DNA from: Acanthaster planci
Taxonomy: Eukaryota > Echinodermata > Asteroidea > Valvatida > Acanthasteridae
Length of the DNA: 37,525 nucleotides
Reading direction: 5' to 3'
Assembly: GCF_001949145.1 (NCBI RefSeq)
Contig: NW_019091420.1
Span: 817,518-855,042 of the forward strand
Shown one piece after another: positions 1 to 9,966 of this stretch; position 1 is the first letter of the stretch; every line of letters starts with the position of its first letter. A program made the position numbers and the translations under genes. The notes under the pieces are model-generated. The model was not told the DNA's origin. It ran no database searches and saw nothing but the letters and a program-made list of their open reading frames with translations.

Positions 1-556
1 TAGAGCCAACCAAGACACATTGAAAGAGAACAGGGGCATTTGGCTATATGGCTACACTCCCTCCCGATCATCGGAATGAAGGTTCCAATCCAGTTGCTAG
101 TTACATGTGACCGTGGACAAGTCACCCCACCCCTACTTGTCACTCTCCACCCACGAGTATAAATGCGCAGATTGCGACAATGTATGAATCGCAAAACAGA
201 GCATTATTTTTGGGACCCCGTCGTGTTCTTTATCCACTCTGAGCAGGAACAAAAGAGGGCGTGTCTACACAGCAACGAGGGACCTTTGGTGGGAACTCAA
301 CACGTGCTTGCAGATGTTAATTTGGTGTAGGACACGCTGAGCATGCGCAAGCAATTCTTGTATGTATGCACAGTCATGACGTATGCACCAGGAGTGTCCT
401 AGAGCCGGGTTGGAGACCTTTCCAACCAACCAGTTACTTTTTTGCCCGGTGACGGTGCACTTCAACTTGAGGTAGATCGTGGCATCGTCCTTGTACTGCA
501 TGCTTTGCAAATGATGAGCTATTCAAATATCAAATTTTGGATGACAAACACCTTAC
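1..556. other. Intron after E21, no gene seen
   Basis: Start of the intron downstream of E21. No further ephrin-like, EGF or Sushi exon was found on either strand. Confidence 0.6.
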
Positions 557-718
557 CGGTGCACAGCGATAAGGACGTAGCCCCTGTGACGCTGGTCGTC
601 ATGCCGTTGGGGCAAGGCTTACATCCCCGCTGGCCATGTTGCGCCTGGTAGGATCCCAGGGGGCACCGCTGGCAAGGCGTGACGCCCCAGTAGGAGATCT
701 GGCCCGGGGGACACATAT
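557..718 (-). CDS. E21: ephrin-receptor-like (GCC2/GCC3) module exon
   Basis: A 54-residue phase 1-1 exon with DMCPPGQISYWG, CQRCPLGSYQAQHG, CKPCPNGMTT and LCTG, the canonical GCC2/GCC3 module with all six cysteines. Acceptor CTTTTCCAG, donor GTAAGG. It is the last exon visible. The strong donor shows the gene continues past the left edge; in SVEP1-type proteins more ephrin-like modules, EGF repeats and a pentraxin domain follow. Confidence 0.92.
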
Positions 719-814
719 CTGGAAAAGTGGGGGAGGTGAAAATTAAACTGTATTCAAATTGCAACAATTCATTCGGCCTTGAACTGGTTGCCAGGCTTCA
801 CATCCCCAGTTGAA

Positions 815-955
815 TAGCCAGGCCATGCTAATCCAAAGCGAGGGGCCCTTTTTTTTAATCCCTTGCTTTGAACAACAGGGTCTTCCCTACCAACCATTGC
901 TTTGTCCCAGGCCACTGTTCCCACTAGCTTGATCGACGGCTCCAGCAGGTGAGTG
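815..955. repeat. Dispersed repeat, copy A
   Basis: Shares GAGGGGCCCTT, TTGCTTTGAACA and GGCCACTGTTCCCAC with 35550-35665, same orientation, with indels. Type unknown. Confidence 0.65.
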
Positions 956-1486
956 GGGCAATCTGCAATCACATGATTCAACATCATGTTGAATGTGCTC
1001 GAAGCTGCATTTGCTTTTGAGTTTGCTGCCTGGACACCAAAAACTGGATACGCCGCCAAGCTCCAGCCAGCTTTGACAGAAGTTGCCTGAGTACTGAAAG
1101 GAACTGAACACTAGCCACAGAGACTCCTCTATTAGGTGAGGGAGGGGAGAATGAAATCTGGACAGGCGTTTTCCAGAGGCCAGACTTGCCTGATTGGTAA
1201 CAGGTCCTTCAGGGCCAACCAAAGAAGATTACCAGGAGGCCTAGACATTCATTGGCATTTCAGTTGTGGAGCCATACCTCTAAGTTCCACTGTGCTCCCT
1301 TACTTAATCCACGAATCGTGAAAATGAGAAAGACTGTGCGATAAAGAAACAACATTTTGAACACTGTTGCTGGCACGTACTCATGTTAAAGTGTGTTCAT
1401 TTCTTGGAAAGTTTTTCAACTCTCTCTATGTGTAATCCGATGGTCACTGATCCGACCACCAGCAATCGTGGCTTAAACAGGCCCAC

Positions 1487-1648
1487 CTTGGCAGTGTGCC
1501 GACTCAAACGCCCCCGTTCCGATGGTGGTTGTTCTCGGAGGGCAAAGCTTGCAACTCTGCTGTGCCTCTTCGTCCTGGTACGTTGCTTTGCCACATGGCA
1601 CACAGGTGCCAGCACTCAGCTTGTAACGGGTGCCGACGGGGCAGTTGA
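1487..1648 (-). CDS. E20: ephrin-receptor-like (GCC2/GCC3) module exon
   Basis: A 54-residue phase 1-1 exon: VNCPVGTRY, GTCVPCGKATYQDE, SCKLCPPRTTT and AHCQ. The pattern CPxGT, CxxC, G-x-Y-Q, CxxCPxxT, C is the ephrin-receptor-like cysteine module found in SVEP1 and related matrix proteins. Acceptor CATTGCAG, donor GTGGGC. There is no ATG in the exon, so it is easily overlooked. It is the same length as E21. Confidence 0.88.
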
Positions 1649-1799
1649 CTGCAATGACAGATTACAAAACAAAGAGGACAAGAATGGCGTTAGCATACGT
1701 GAGTACTCCAACGATACCCATGCCTATAAACTCAGGGTTTGAATCTGTGATTACAAAAAACCTGCCTCCATTGGGCAAAGCATTTGTGACCTATCACAA

Positions 1800-2190
1800 C
1801 AAAATGAGCGTAAAGTCGCATTCCACTCTCTCCTGTTTTGAGGGGTCAAAGTCAACTATCAAAGTGGAGGTCAATTTGGAGGTTTGGTAATACATATATT
1901 TAACCTGTTTCCTATTTAATTCCAAATTTTTTAAGATTACATGATAAAAATGTCTTTTTTCAGCAATTTTGATGACAGCACCATTCAAGCCTGGTCAGAA
2001 ATGTTGAAACAATGTCCGAAACGAAGACGAACATCTGCCAGAATAACGTCACATTGTCGCCTTATGCTTTTTACCTGGCAAGTGTGCCATACACATACCC
2101 CTGGGGAAGCCCTTGTTCTGCTGAATTTGAACATTTTTGAAAAGTCTGACTTTTCATTTTGTGGTAATGGGTCACATTTCTGTAGTTTTA
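1800..2190. repeat. Dispersed repeat of about 390 bp, copy A
   Basis: Similar throughout to 31728-32128 in the same orientation: AAAATGAG, CAAAGT, TGGAGGTCAATTTGG, CCTATTTAATTCCAAAT, CAGCAATTTTGATGA, AATAACGTCACATTGTC and CATTTTGTGGT blocks. No coding potential; family unknown. Confidence 0.8.
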
Positions 2191-2560
2191 ACTTACCTTG
2201 ACCTTTGACCTATAACGTCCCTAATCAAAGACACCTAAACTCCCATACCAAGTCTGAAGTTGATATAAACAGCATTTCTCAAGTTATAGTATGAAATCTA
2301 TTTCTGTTGTTTAAACTCTAATTACCTTGACCTTTGACCCATGGGATCCAATATCAACAGGCTTCTGGAGAACACCAAAAGTAACCTACGAAGTACCAAA
2401 TTTGACATTCAAGTGTCCCGTCTTTATCGAGTTCAGGTAGGAAACCCATTGTGTATCATTTCAAGTTAGTTGACATTTTCAACCATAACCATTGGACATT
2501 GACCTTTGAGCTATGGGGTCCAAAATCAATTGGCTTCTCAAAAAAAGGGTGGTGAAACTG
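2191..2560. repeat. TGACCTTTGACC repeat region
   Basis: Three related blocks contain TGACCTTTGACCT (2199), TGACCTTTGACCC (2328) and TGACCTTTGAGCT (2500); the last two continue into ATGGGRTCCAAWATCAA-type sequence and GGCTTCT. A related block without the exact site lies at 21295-21340. The core reads AGGTCAAAGGTCA on the minus strand, a nuclear receptor DR1 consensus. Confidence 0.75.
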
Positions 2561-3243
2561 GTGGCAGACGTACAGACGCACTGACGCAAACACTCGGAGG
2601 GACAAGACAAAACAGTATGACCCTTCAGCTTCTCTAGCAGGATGCAAAAACGTCATATGCTGCGCGTTCACCAAACTCCCTTGCGTTTGCCCCGTCAGCA
2701 ACAGGTTTCTTGGGTGGCGATTAAGGATGTTACGTATTCTTTGCATAGATTCCAATGCAAAGCTAATTTGGCACCTCAAAACACTCACAGTGAACTCTGT
2801 TGCAGACGAAATGACTTCATAATAATACTCTTGCAAATAGTTTCCAGAATGTCATAAATTTACATTTGCTAGTGAGCCGAGTATGAATCAATCAGTGACG
2901 GTGTAATGAGGGGCTTAACTTCCATTAGAGGGGGTGTGTACATGTATTTCGGCTATGAGTTCCATGTATGACATCATCATCATTGTTGAAAATGTAAAAA
3001 AAAAATCAAGGTTGATTCATATACTTGGTGTGAATTTGAATGCAAAGCTAAAAAGTTGGAGCTTCAAATTGAAGAAACGTTTTTGATACAAACACTTATT
3101 TGAAATTGTCTCAAATGAGGCAAAATATTGCCTAGATTTCGTAGATTAAAATTACCAGTTCTCAGGACAATGAGATCAATTTCTTACACCCTGCATGCCT
3201 CTGCAGCCCTGTTACAGTGAAAGGTGATTGCGAGGCATCTTAC

Positions 3244-3434
3244 CACACACCATACCAGAGGCGACCGTGCCGTCACCACAAATCACTTTCACCTCTCCCG
3301 TTTCAGACTGGTCTTCGTTGAGGACCGCCGTGCTGCCGTCCGGCAGGTCAAGGGTCACCTGGTCCTCCTGCCAAAGGTCACTGATGCTAGTGTTCAAGAT
3401 GGACAGGATGGAGTCGATGTTGGCCGTCTCATTC
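3244..3434 (-). CDS. E19: spacer exon 3 (phase 2-1)
   Basis: Encodes about 64 residues including NETANIDSILSIL, DLWQEDQVTLDL, NEDQSETGEVKVIC and SGMVC. It is acidic and has N-glycosylation motifs NET and NTS. Two cysteines near the end lead into the ephrin-like modules. Acceptor GTTCTTTCAG, donor GTAAGA. The 191-base length converts phase 2 back to phase 1, so the spacer exons E17-E19 form a closed unit between standard phase 1 modules. No domain recognised. Confidence 0.83.
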
Positions 3435-3805
3435 CTGAAAGAACAGCAAGAAACAGTCTGCGAAGTGTTGCAGGATTGCTTATAAAACTACGGTGTAAAA
3501 AGACGCGTGTCTTCGCGACTGTAAGGCCAGGTAAAAAAACTAATTACTTTCTCTTCCCTGTCCTGTTCTTTTTATTCGGCCTGCCTCTTTTTTGGAGGTT
3601 TCAACATACAAACTACATAGCTGTGCATGAACATCACAAATCTGGTGGACAAGACAAACGTCTTCTGACACAGAAATATTGTCCAGCAGTTGGGGGTTAG
3701 TACTGGTTCACAGCTCAACCAAATTATGCCCACGCCACAAATTTTCAACAGTTTCTCAAAACCTTTGTGCCCCAAACTATGGTAGAGCCGAGTCAGTCCA
3801 AAAAA

Positions 3806-3954
3806 TATGGGTGATTCACAATGGTGTGCCACCACGAGTTTGCAACACGCCGGCCAATCATAACATGCAAAATCTGCTGACCCTTCCATTCGCACATTGT
3901 GATTGGCCAACGAGTTGCAAACTCTTGGTGGCGCACTATTGTAAAACGGCCGTA
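3806..3954. mobile_element. TA-flanked foldback element, copy 1
   Basis: A near-palindromic element with arms TTCACAATGGTGTGCCACC and GTGGCGCACTATTGTAAAA, then AAGAGTTTGCAA-type and TTGGCCAATCA-type blocks in inverted order. TA at both ends. One of four copies in this gene. Confidence 0.85.
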
Positions 3955-4416
3955 TTGAATATCCAAATATTTGACTCTGGCATGAAATCAAATCTTCAGC
4001 ATGTCAAATTGCTAAAATCAGCACAACCCTACCAAAAACTCCATTTCGCTTGATGTCATAGGAAAAAACACAAAATTGTGTTTTCCCGGTGCAAACCACA
4101 GAACTGTATAAAATGATTAGACATGAAAAACCTGTCATTCCCCAAATGGAAAGACTTAATAAGCGCTGTCCTGAGAACAGACTTTTCAAATTCAAGTGCA
4201 TATTTGTAGAACTCAGTGAGTTAAGTGGGAACACATTCCCTATGAACCCTATTAAATGCAACACACAAGTGCAAAATACAGGTGAACAAACAATGTGAAG
4301 CGCGCTTTCTCTCATCAGTGTGAATCATTGAAAAGCCCCAAATTCATCTGCAGGGCATTTGGGCTGTTTACAAGTGAAACAAAATGCAGATTTGGCTTTG
4401 TTAAAGCATTGTTTAA

Positions 4417-4747
4417 ATGCAAATAGTTTTAGAATACATATGCAAATAGTTTTAGAGTACACATGCAAATAGTTTTAGGGTACACATGCAAATAGTTTTA
4501 GAATACATATGCAAATAGTTTTAGGGTACATATGCAAATAGTTTTAGAATACAAATGCAAATAGTTTTAGAATACATATGCAAATAGTTTTAGAATACAT
4601 ATGCAAATAGTTTTAGAATACATATACAAGTAGTTTTAGAGTACATATGCAAATAGTTTTAGGGTACATATGCAAATAGTTTTAGGGTACATATGCAAAT
4701 AGTTTTAGGGTACATATGCAAATAGTTTTAGAGTACATATGCAAATA
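4417..4747. repeat. 23-bp tandem array carrying the ATGCAAAT octamer
   Basis: Fourteen full units and one partial unit start exactly every 23 bases from 4417 to 4739 with no indels. The unit is ATGCAAATAGTTTTAG followed by RRTACAY. The octamer ATGCAAAT, the binding site of POU/Oct proteins, is perfect in 14 of 15 positions; only the unit at 4624 differs (ATACAAGT). Substitutions are concentrated in the RR and final positions. The array lies in the intron between E18 and E19. Confidence 0.95.
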
Positions 4748-4886
4748 CAGATACAAACAGCTGTATATAAACCACTCAAAATTTGGAGTTTTTCATAGGT
4801 CTGTGATTATTGGATGTGCCCAGCAGGCTTCACTTTGCATATCACTTCAACACTCTAGTAATTTAACACAGCTGTATGAGGCCAAC

Positions 4887-5035
4887 CTTTCAATAGCAAA
4901 GGTGGATGAAATGTCCATGCTTGACCCTGGACCGGGCTGGGCTTGTCTTCGCCGCCGTCTACTCTCTGCTGTGTCGCCGCAGGTCACCACGATATTCTCC
5001 AGTTTGCAGTGGTTTTCGCGGTCCCTTTGGCAGTA
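4887..5035 (-). CDS. E18: spacer exon 2 with polyarginine cleavage site (phase 0-2)
   Basis: Encodes YCQRDRENHC, KLENIVVTC and then SRRRRRQ, a run of five arginines (4946-4960) that fits a furin-type proprotein convertase site, followed by a Pro/Gly linker and SSTFAIE. The acceptor, TTTCTTTTTTCTCAG, is very strong. The donor, GTTGGC, is weak but gives exactly the phase 2 that E19 needs. Three cysteines, which with the one in E17 could form two disulfides. The intron after it contains the octamer array at 4417-4747. Confidence 0.8.
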
Positions 5036-5589
5036 CTGAGAAAAAAGAAATTCCAAATTTGTTGATTCTGCAATGCCTCCGTGTTGCCTGGAGAAGCTGA
5101 GAGAGATCAGGAGCATTTCTTTGACGCTAAAGGCCGGTTCACGCATGATGCAAAAGCGAGAAAATATGACAATCTTGCGATGGAAAAGTTGAATAAATTT
5201 CAACTCCAGCCAATTTTGTTGTGAACGCTTTGAGGTACTCTTCTCTTTCCTTTCGGCTGAACTATGAACTGGCCTTTCATCTTTGCATTTCAAGGCTCCA
5301 AGGCATTCCGCCAGACACATGCGGACGATGCTTTTGTCAAGTTCTAATGCTCAGACACACCCCTTTGCCATATGGAAAGGCTGCAGTGTAATCAGTCGTG
5401 AGTATAATAAGCATAATTAGTCGCATGCTCTACGGAGAGTGTCTCCTAGCCGGTCACACGAGTTGTGGTATGGTACATGTGCAGGCATGTTGTCAATGAC
5501 AATCAGCTCTTCGACAGAAAGTTTGGGGTGCAGAGGAGAAGGTTCCTTGCAGCTGAATATCTGAACGATTGGCACTTGTTTGAATGGTA

Positions 5590-6045
5590 TTCAGGGGTCA
5601 TAAGGGCTTCAGTAATGATCTTGTGATGGTGTCAGGGTATAATGATGATCTTGTGCTGGTCTTATGATGGACTTGTGATGGCTATGTGATGGAATCATGA
5701 TATAATGATGATGGTTTGTGATGATCTTGTTCTGATCTTATGATGGACTTGTGATGGTCTCGAGTGTCTTGTGGGGTGACGTGATGGTCTTATGATGATC
5801 TTGTGATGGTACCAAGATACGACGATGGTCTTGAGACAACCTTAGGATGATCTTAGGATGGACTTATGATCATGAGGGGTCTCGTGACGGCCTCATGACA
5901 GCCTTGTGATAGTACCAGGGCATGATGATCTTGGAATGATGTGGTGATTGAGTTATGATGGTGTAATGATGGTCGAGAGGTCTTGCGGGGTTCTGTGATG
6001 GACTTTAGATGGCCTTGTAGGACACTGTGATGGTCTAAAGGGGTC
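5590..6045. repeat. Degenerate TGATGG/CTTGTGATG minisatellite
   Basis: A long stretch of imperfect repeats built from TGATGGTCTTGTGATG, TGATCTTATGATGG and similar pieces, with unit lengths wandering between about 15 and 30 bp. It ends about 30 bp from the donor of E17, in the intron downstream of that exon on the minus strand. Confidence 0.8.
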
Positions 6046-6074
6046 TCCAAATACAACAATGGCTCGCACAGTAC

Positions 6075-6208
6075 CATGAAGTGACTCCTCATGAAGAGCA
6101 GAATGAAGCTGTTCTGGATCTGTTGGGTCTGGTTTTGGCAGCTCCCCTGAAGGTGTTGGAAGCGGAAAGTGTATGTGCGTTCCCACCGCACTCTCATTCG
6201 TGAGGTTC
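6075..6208 (-). CDS. E17: spacer exon 1 (phase 1-0)
   Basis: Encodes about 45 residues with no named domain; recognisable pieces are RVRWERTYTFRFQH, GSCQNQT and SFILLFMRSHF. I chose this frame because it enters in phase 1, matching E16, and leaves in phase 0 at a GTACTG donor, matching E18. A second open frame over the same bases would need a phase 2 entry that no upstream exon supplies. Acceptor AACGCAG. In SVEP1/polydom a stretch without a named domain lies in the same place, between the Sushi after the HYR pair and the ephrin-like modules. Confidence 0.7.
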
Positions 6209-6531
6209 CTGCGTTAATAAAATGCAGACATGTGAAAGATTACAATCTCATGCATATTTACAAATCAGCAAATCCCCCCCTTCATTGGTCAGGAATCCTA
6301 CATGCTCCAGAAATTTCAGCATCTGACTCCAGGAACTTTGTTCCATGTACAGCTTTTAGGTCATACTAAAGCCCGCATCCAAATTGTGGCTAAAGCTGGG
6401 AATAATACATGTATGTGGGTCTAAGAAAGCCACTGACTAGCGGCTGTAGCAGTTTCCTAAAAAAACACAGTCCCACACAGCCATAGCTTGTTGATTCAGA
6501 CATGGCCACAGTATGCTGCTTTTCATATCCC

Positions 6532-6895
6532 AATGAGCCATTTGCGAGTTAAATTTGAATAAAATCTGGTACACTGAGTTCTTTAAATTCTCGTGAACAT
6601 AACAACTTGAATTCTCCATTCTAAAACCACTGTTGCTATACCTTGTGATGGGCAAGCTTTTGCTTAGTTACATAAGAGACGCCTTGCAACAATACACTGT
6701 TCTCAATGGATAAGAACGGCACAAAGGAACCAGTCTATTCTAGAGATGGTGGTTGCTATGCAAAAGCTTGCCCCGAATCATGAGGTATTAGCAACAGTGT
6801 CTTTACTCTGGGGAGTTCAAATTGTTACGTTTCTATGCAATCAGATAACACAGTGTACCAGATTTTATTCAAATTTAACTCGCAAGTGGCTCATT
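6532..6895. mobile_element. Inverted-repeat element, empty-site copy
   Basis: About 364 bp with roughly 45-bp terminal inverted repeats (left AATGAGCCATTTGCGAGTTA, right end its inverse) extending through AAATCTGGTACACTGAGT. The same family occurs at about 16435-17090, where an extra 285 bp interrupts it. No coding potential. Confidence 0.85.
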
Positions 6896-7399
6896 TCTTG
6901 AGCTGAGATTCCAGAGCTGAGCAAACCTGTTTGCTGATATCCTGTTTGTCTGCTAAGCATACATATTTCCTGTGTCAGCTGACTGAACTGAATTCTAAAG
7001 GCCAGTTCATAGGCTACAGGTGAATGCGACGCCAATTCGACGTCATGAAAAATTTGCAGTGAAATTTTGCTTCAGTTGAAATGTGTTGAACTTTTGTGAC
7101 TTCGTAGCACGAATATTTGAATCTGACGTCACAAATTCGCATTTGTTTCATTTTCGCGCAAAGTATGAAACGGCCTCTACACTTAATAAATGCAAGTATA
7201 TGAACTTGCGATTGGTTGGCGATTCTTATGATCTCGATTTTTTTTACACACTGGCCACCACCTTTTGTCCACAGTTAATCAACAGTAGTGGTTTTTGGTT
7301 GGATTAGAACCATTCTGTGTCTTGGTGGAGTTTTCTACACTTGTACATGTTATTAATGCGCAGCAATTGCCAGAAAAGCTTGAGCAAATGTCAGATTAA
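6896..7399. other. Intronic sequence, nothing recognised
   Basis: AT-rich stretch within the long E16-E17 intron between the inverted-repeat element and the LINE end. No repeat partner in the window and no coding signal. Confidence 0.6.
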
Positions 7400-7861
7400 A
7401 GGCAAGTCCCACTGGTACTTTGGCACATGACCACGGGAGACATTTGACTTAGCGTACAACCGACAACTGACAGACAGGACTGACAAAATACTGAGTGACG
7501 TAACTCACCCCCTGGGAGGTGAGTTGGACGAGCGACAAAATGAACGAAGTGGGACACTCCAACTGCCGACGAGGACACAGCGTTATAAATATTCTTTCAT
7601 CCCTAGGGCCATTGCTGCATGCAATTTGAAACATACGAGGGGAATAGACGAACTCTGTCAAGATGTGGGATTGATGATTTTTTAATAATAATGTATATTT
7701 TCTCTATATTTTAATTAGATTCAATGTTTTATTACGTTTATTTAATTATTTTAAAACAATAATATGTTTTAGAATGCTAATTTTTGTATGTTTTTAATGA
7801 GGCTTGTACGCAGAGAGGTAATTTCCTTTGGGATTAATAAAATAACTATGAACTATGAACA
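7400..7861 (+). mobile_element. 3' end of a LINE (non-LTR retrotransposon)
   Basis: The frame at 7572-7685 encodes RTQRYKYSFIPRAIAACN and ends at a TAA at 7683-7685. YKxSFxPRxIxxWN is the usual C-terminus of CR1/Jockey-like reverse transcriptase proteins; here the Trp is Cys. An AT-rich 3' region follows, ending GGGATTAATAAAATAACTAT with a short TATGAAC tail repeat, typical of LINE 3' ends. Only this remnant remains; the 5' limit is uncertain. Confidence 0.7.
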
Positions 7862-8269
7862 TGCAGTCACTTAGGACAAAACAGAGTTCCAATCTCATAC
7901 ATGCGATTGATTTCTCAACGCGTAGAAAGGCAAGTCGGCTGCATCATCAGAGTCAACAGAAAGTAAGTTCCATCAGTTGGCATTTTGCACTGTGGTCATT
8001 CATCATGAATGATGGTCATTTCCTCGTCAACATCTCTCTCGATGGCTACATTTGGGTACTGGATCGTAGCGCAGCTGACCGCACAGCAACTGCAAGCTTC
8101 GCTGCTCCCTGAAGTGATGGGTGATCTCATAAATGGTTGCCCTCACTTGATGTGAGTGGCTTTTGATGACATTGGCCAAGTTTTCCCAGCTGATGCTCTC
8201 CCAGACGTCTGTTCTGTTTAATGCAAAGCCTTTTATGTCTTGTTTGATCGTCTATGCTTTACTGTAGAG

Positions 8270-8551
8270 TCTTCGTCATTATCGCCATTACCACCATCAT
8301 TTGACTCGGTAGCGTCTGATCTCAGTATAGGCTGTCTTCACCCAATACTGGCAAAGATTGCTATTCAGATCCTGTGGTAGTTAAATACTTCTATTTGTTG
8401 ATCAGTCTTGTCTTTTGTGGATAAGTAAAGCATCTTTTGACATCATTTTCTCTTGTTTCCAAGACCTGGATAGTTCGTTGGTCTGATTGCTTCATCAGCT
8501 ACACATGTAAATGTACTTGGGGTGATACCGTTAGAATTAATATTTGATATA
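8270..8551 (+). promoter_or_regulatory. Shared upstream region of lectin copy 1
   Basis: Counterpart of 11601-11930. The blocks of identity are interrupted by small indels, and similarity is weaker in the last 60 bp before the start codon. It may contain untranslated leader; splice signals were not identified. Confidence 0.45.
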
Positions 8552-9082
8552 ATGGCATTACATGAATGTCAGAACCTCAAACTGACCATCGTCATTGTCG
8601 TTGTTGGGTTCATTGGTGTAAACGCCATTTGCGAGCCGGGTTGGCTGGGACACAGCTCGTCTTGCTACAAGTTTATAGATCGTAAGATGACGTGGGGGAA
8701 TGCCAGCGCGTACTGCCAAGGGCTCAATGGGACGCTGTTGGTGATCGAGTCGGCGGACGAGAATGACTTCATCACTCAGGCATTCAGAAGCCTGTCTGTG
8801 AATTTTGCCTGGCTTGGCTGCAGTGATCAAGACGCAGACGGCGTGTGGATGTGTTACCCTGGGGGTGTAAAGAGAATGGCATACCAGAACTGGGGGAAAG
8901 GACAACCCAACAATTGGAGGGGCAGCCAGCATTGTGCTGCGGTACACATCAAATGTCACGGTGGCACGTGGGACAACCACAGGTGCACCAGGAAGTTCCA
9001 CACTGTCTGTGAGACAAACGACAGCAGAGGCCCTGCCATGTCCTGCTACATTCTGGGATTTGACGGCCGCCTTCTCGCTTAA
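8552..9082 (+). CDS. Secreted C-type lectin, copy 1 (single exon)
   Basis: A 176-residue single-exon gene on the opposite strand inside the E16-E17 intron. I start at MALHE rather than an in-frame Met ten codons upstream, because copy 2 begins in the same way. Residues 1-25 are a signal peptide (hydrophobic core TIVIVVVGFIG). A C-type lectin domain follows: the N-terminal C-x7-8-C hairpin from ICEPGW to SCYK, YCQG, WLGC, QPNNW, HCAAV, TWDNHRC and TVCE. Calcium site 2 motifs are QPN and WDN, so one residue differs from the mannose-type EPN/WND pair. An extra cysteine pair (WLGC and WMC) and three N-glycosylation motifs are present. A short tail ends SCYILGFDGRLLA. Likely a soluble, secreted sugar-binding protein, perhaps immune. 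Confidence 0.9.
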   Translation: MALHECQNLKLTIVIVVVGFIGVNAICEPGWLGHSSSCYKFIDRKMTWGNASAYCQGLNGTLLVIESADENDFITQAFRSLSVNFAWLGCSDQDADGVWMCYPGGVKRMAYQNWGKGQPNNWRGSQHCAAVHIKCHGGTWDNHRCTRKFHTVCETNDSRGPAMSCYILGFDGRLLA

Positions 9083-9966
9083 ACCTCGCTGAAGGCTTCA
9101 AAAATTGGATTGACATCTGTCACCAGGCCCTCCCTCATTTTGATACTAGCTGCCATGATCCCAAGACATCAATACAATCTCATCACCTGCAATGGGTGCT
9201 AGGTAAATTCTTCAATTATCTTTTTATCCGACTAATATTGAATGTTTCTTTACTGTATTTCATTTGGAAAATCGCTGGACTGACAACAGACTAAAATTTC
9301 ATGAGAAGGCTCCATGAATGAAAAAGGAAAGTCATAGTGTCTCCCTTCAAGACAAATCAAAACATCTAAGCATCTCTAGAAATATTACAGAGTTTCTTGA
9401 AAGTAGAGAAATAATCTAATGACTAGATGGATAGAAAGTGAGGAGCCAACAATGTACATGAATATTGCTATGTGATGTCACAATGAAGGTGGTGAGTACA
9501 TCATCAGTGAATGCTTCACCATCAAAATCAAAGCTAGTTGCTTGCACGATATACGAGCGGTGTTGTGTGAAGTCATAACAACTTTAGTAAACCAACTTCA
9601 GTAGAACTGTTCTCAAGAATGGAGCCACTGCAACTCTCCAGCAACCGACTACACCCTTAATTAAAGGAAACTTTAATTGCTAACACAAGCCTAATTTGAA
9701 CACAGATGCAGCTGTTTTTGATTTATAAAACTTTGTTTTCATGAAACATTAAAAAATATTGGCTGGTGTGAGTCTGTCAGTGAAAAAATGTTGAATGATT
9801 GTCTATTAAATAATTTTCTCCAGTCTTAGCTTGCTGTCATCTCTATATCTATTTATTATCCATTGGGATACTAATGCTCCTCACACAAATGTTACTCAAC
9901 CTGCCAGAGTTCTGAAACCCAATCACACTACAGGAAACGTTGAATTAACACGGTCGCTGAGGCTGT
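9083..9966. other. Region downstream of lectin copy 1, nothing recognised
   Basis: AT-rich; presumably contains the 3' untranslated region of the lectin, but no clear AATAAA site was fixed. No further genes. Confidence 0.5.

Noticed and set aside
4417-4747. CRISPR-like regular repeats
   Set aside because: The 23-bp units are directly adjacent with no unique spacers, and the DNA is animal genomic sequence.
5953-6208. Alternative open frame over E17 (THIHFPLPTPSGEL...)
   Set aside because: It is open for about 80 codons but needs a phase 2 entry, which no upstream exon offers, and has no donor giving phase 0 as good as the chosen frame. The chosen frame joins both neighbours exactly.
8010-8090. 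Cysteine-rich minus-strand frame (SEACSCCAVSC) after a CAG
   Set aside because: Does not match Sushi, EGF or ephrin-like spacing, lacks a donor in phase, and E16-E17 already join in frame without it.
8558-9001. 147-codon ORF antisense to lectin copy 1 (and 11937-12443 antisense to copy 2)
   Set aside because: Shadows of the lectin reading frame; no domain and no independent support.
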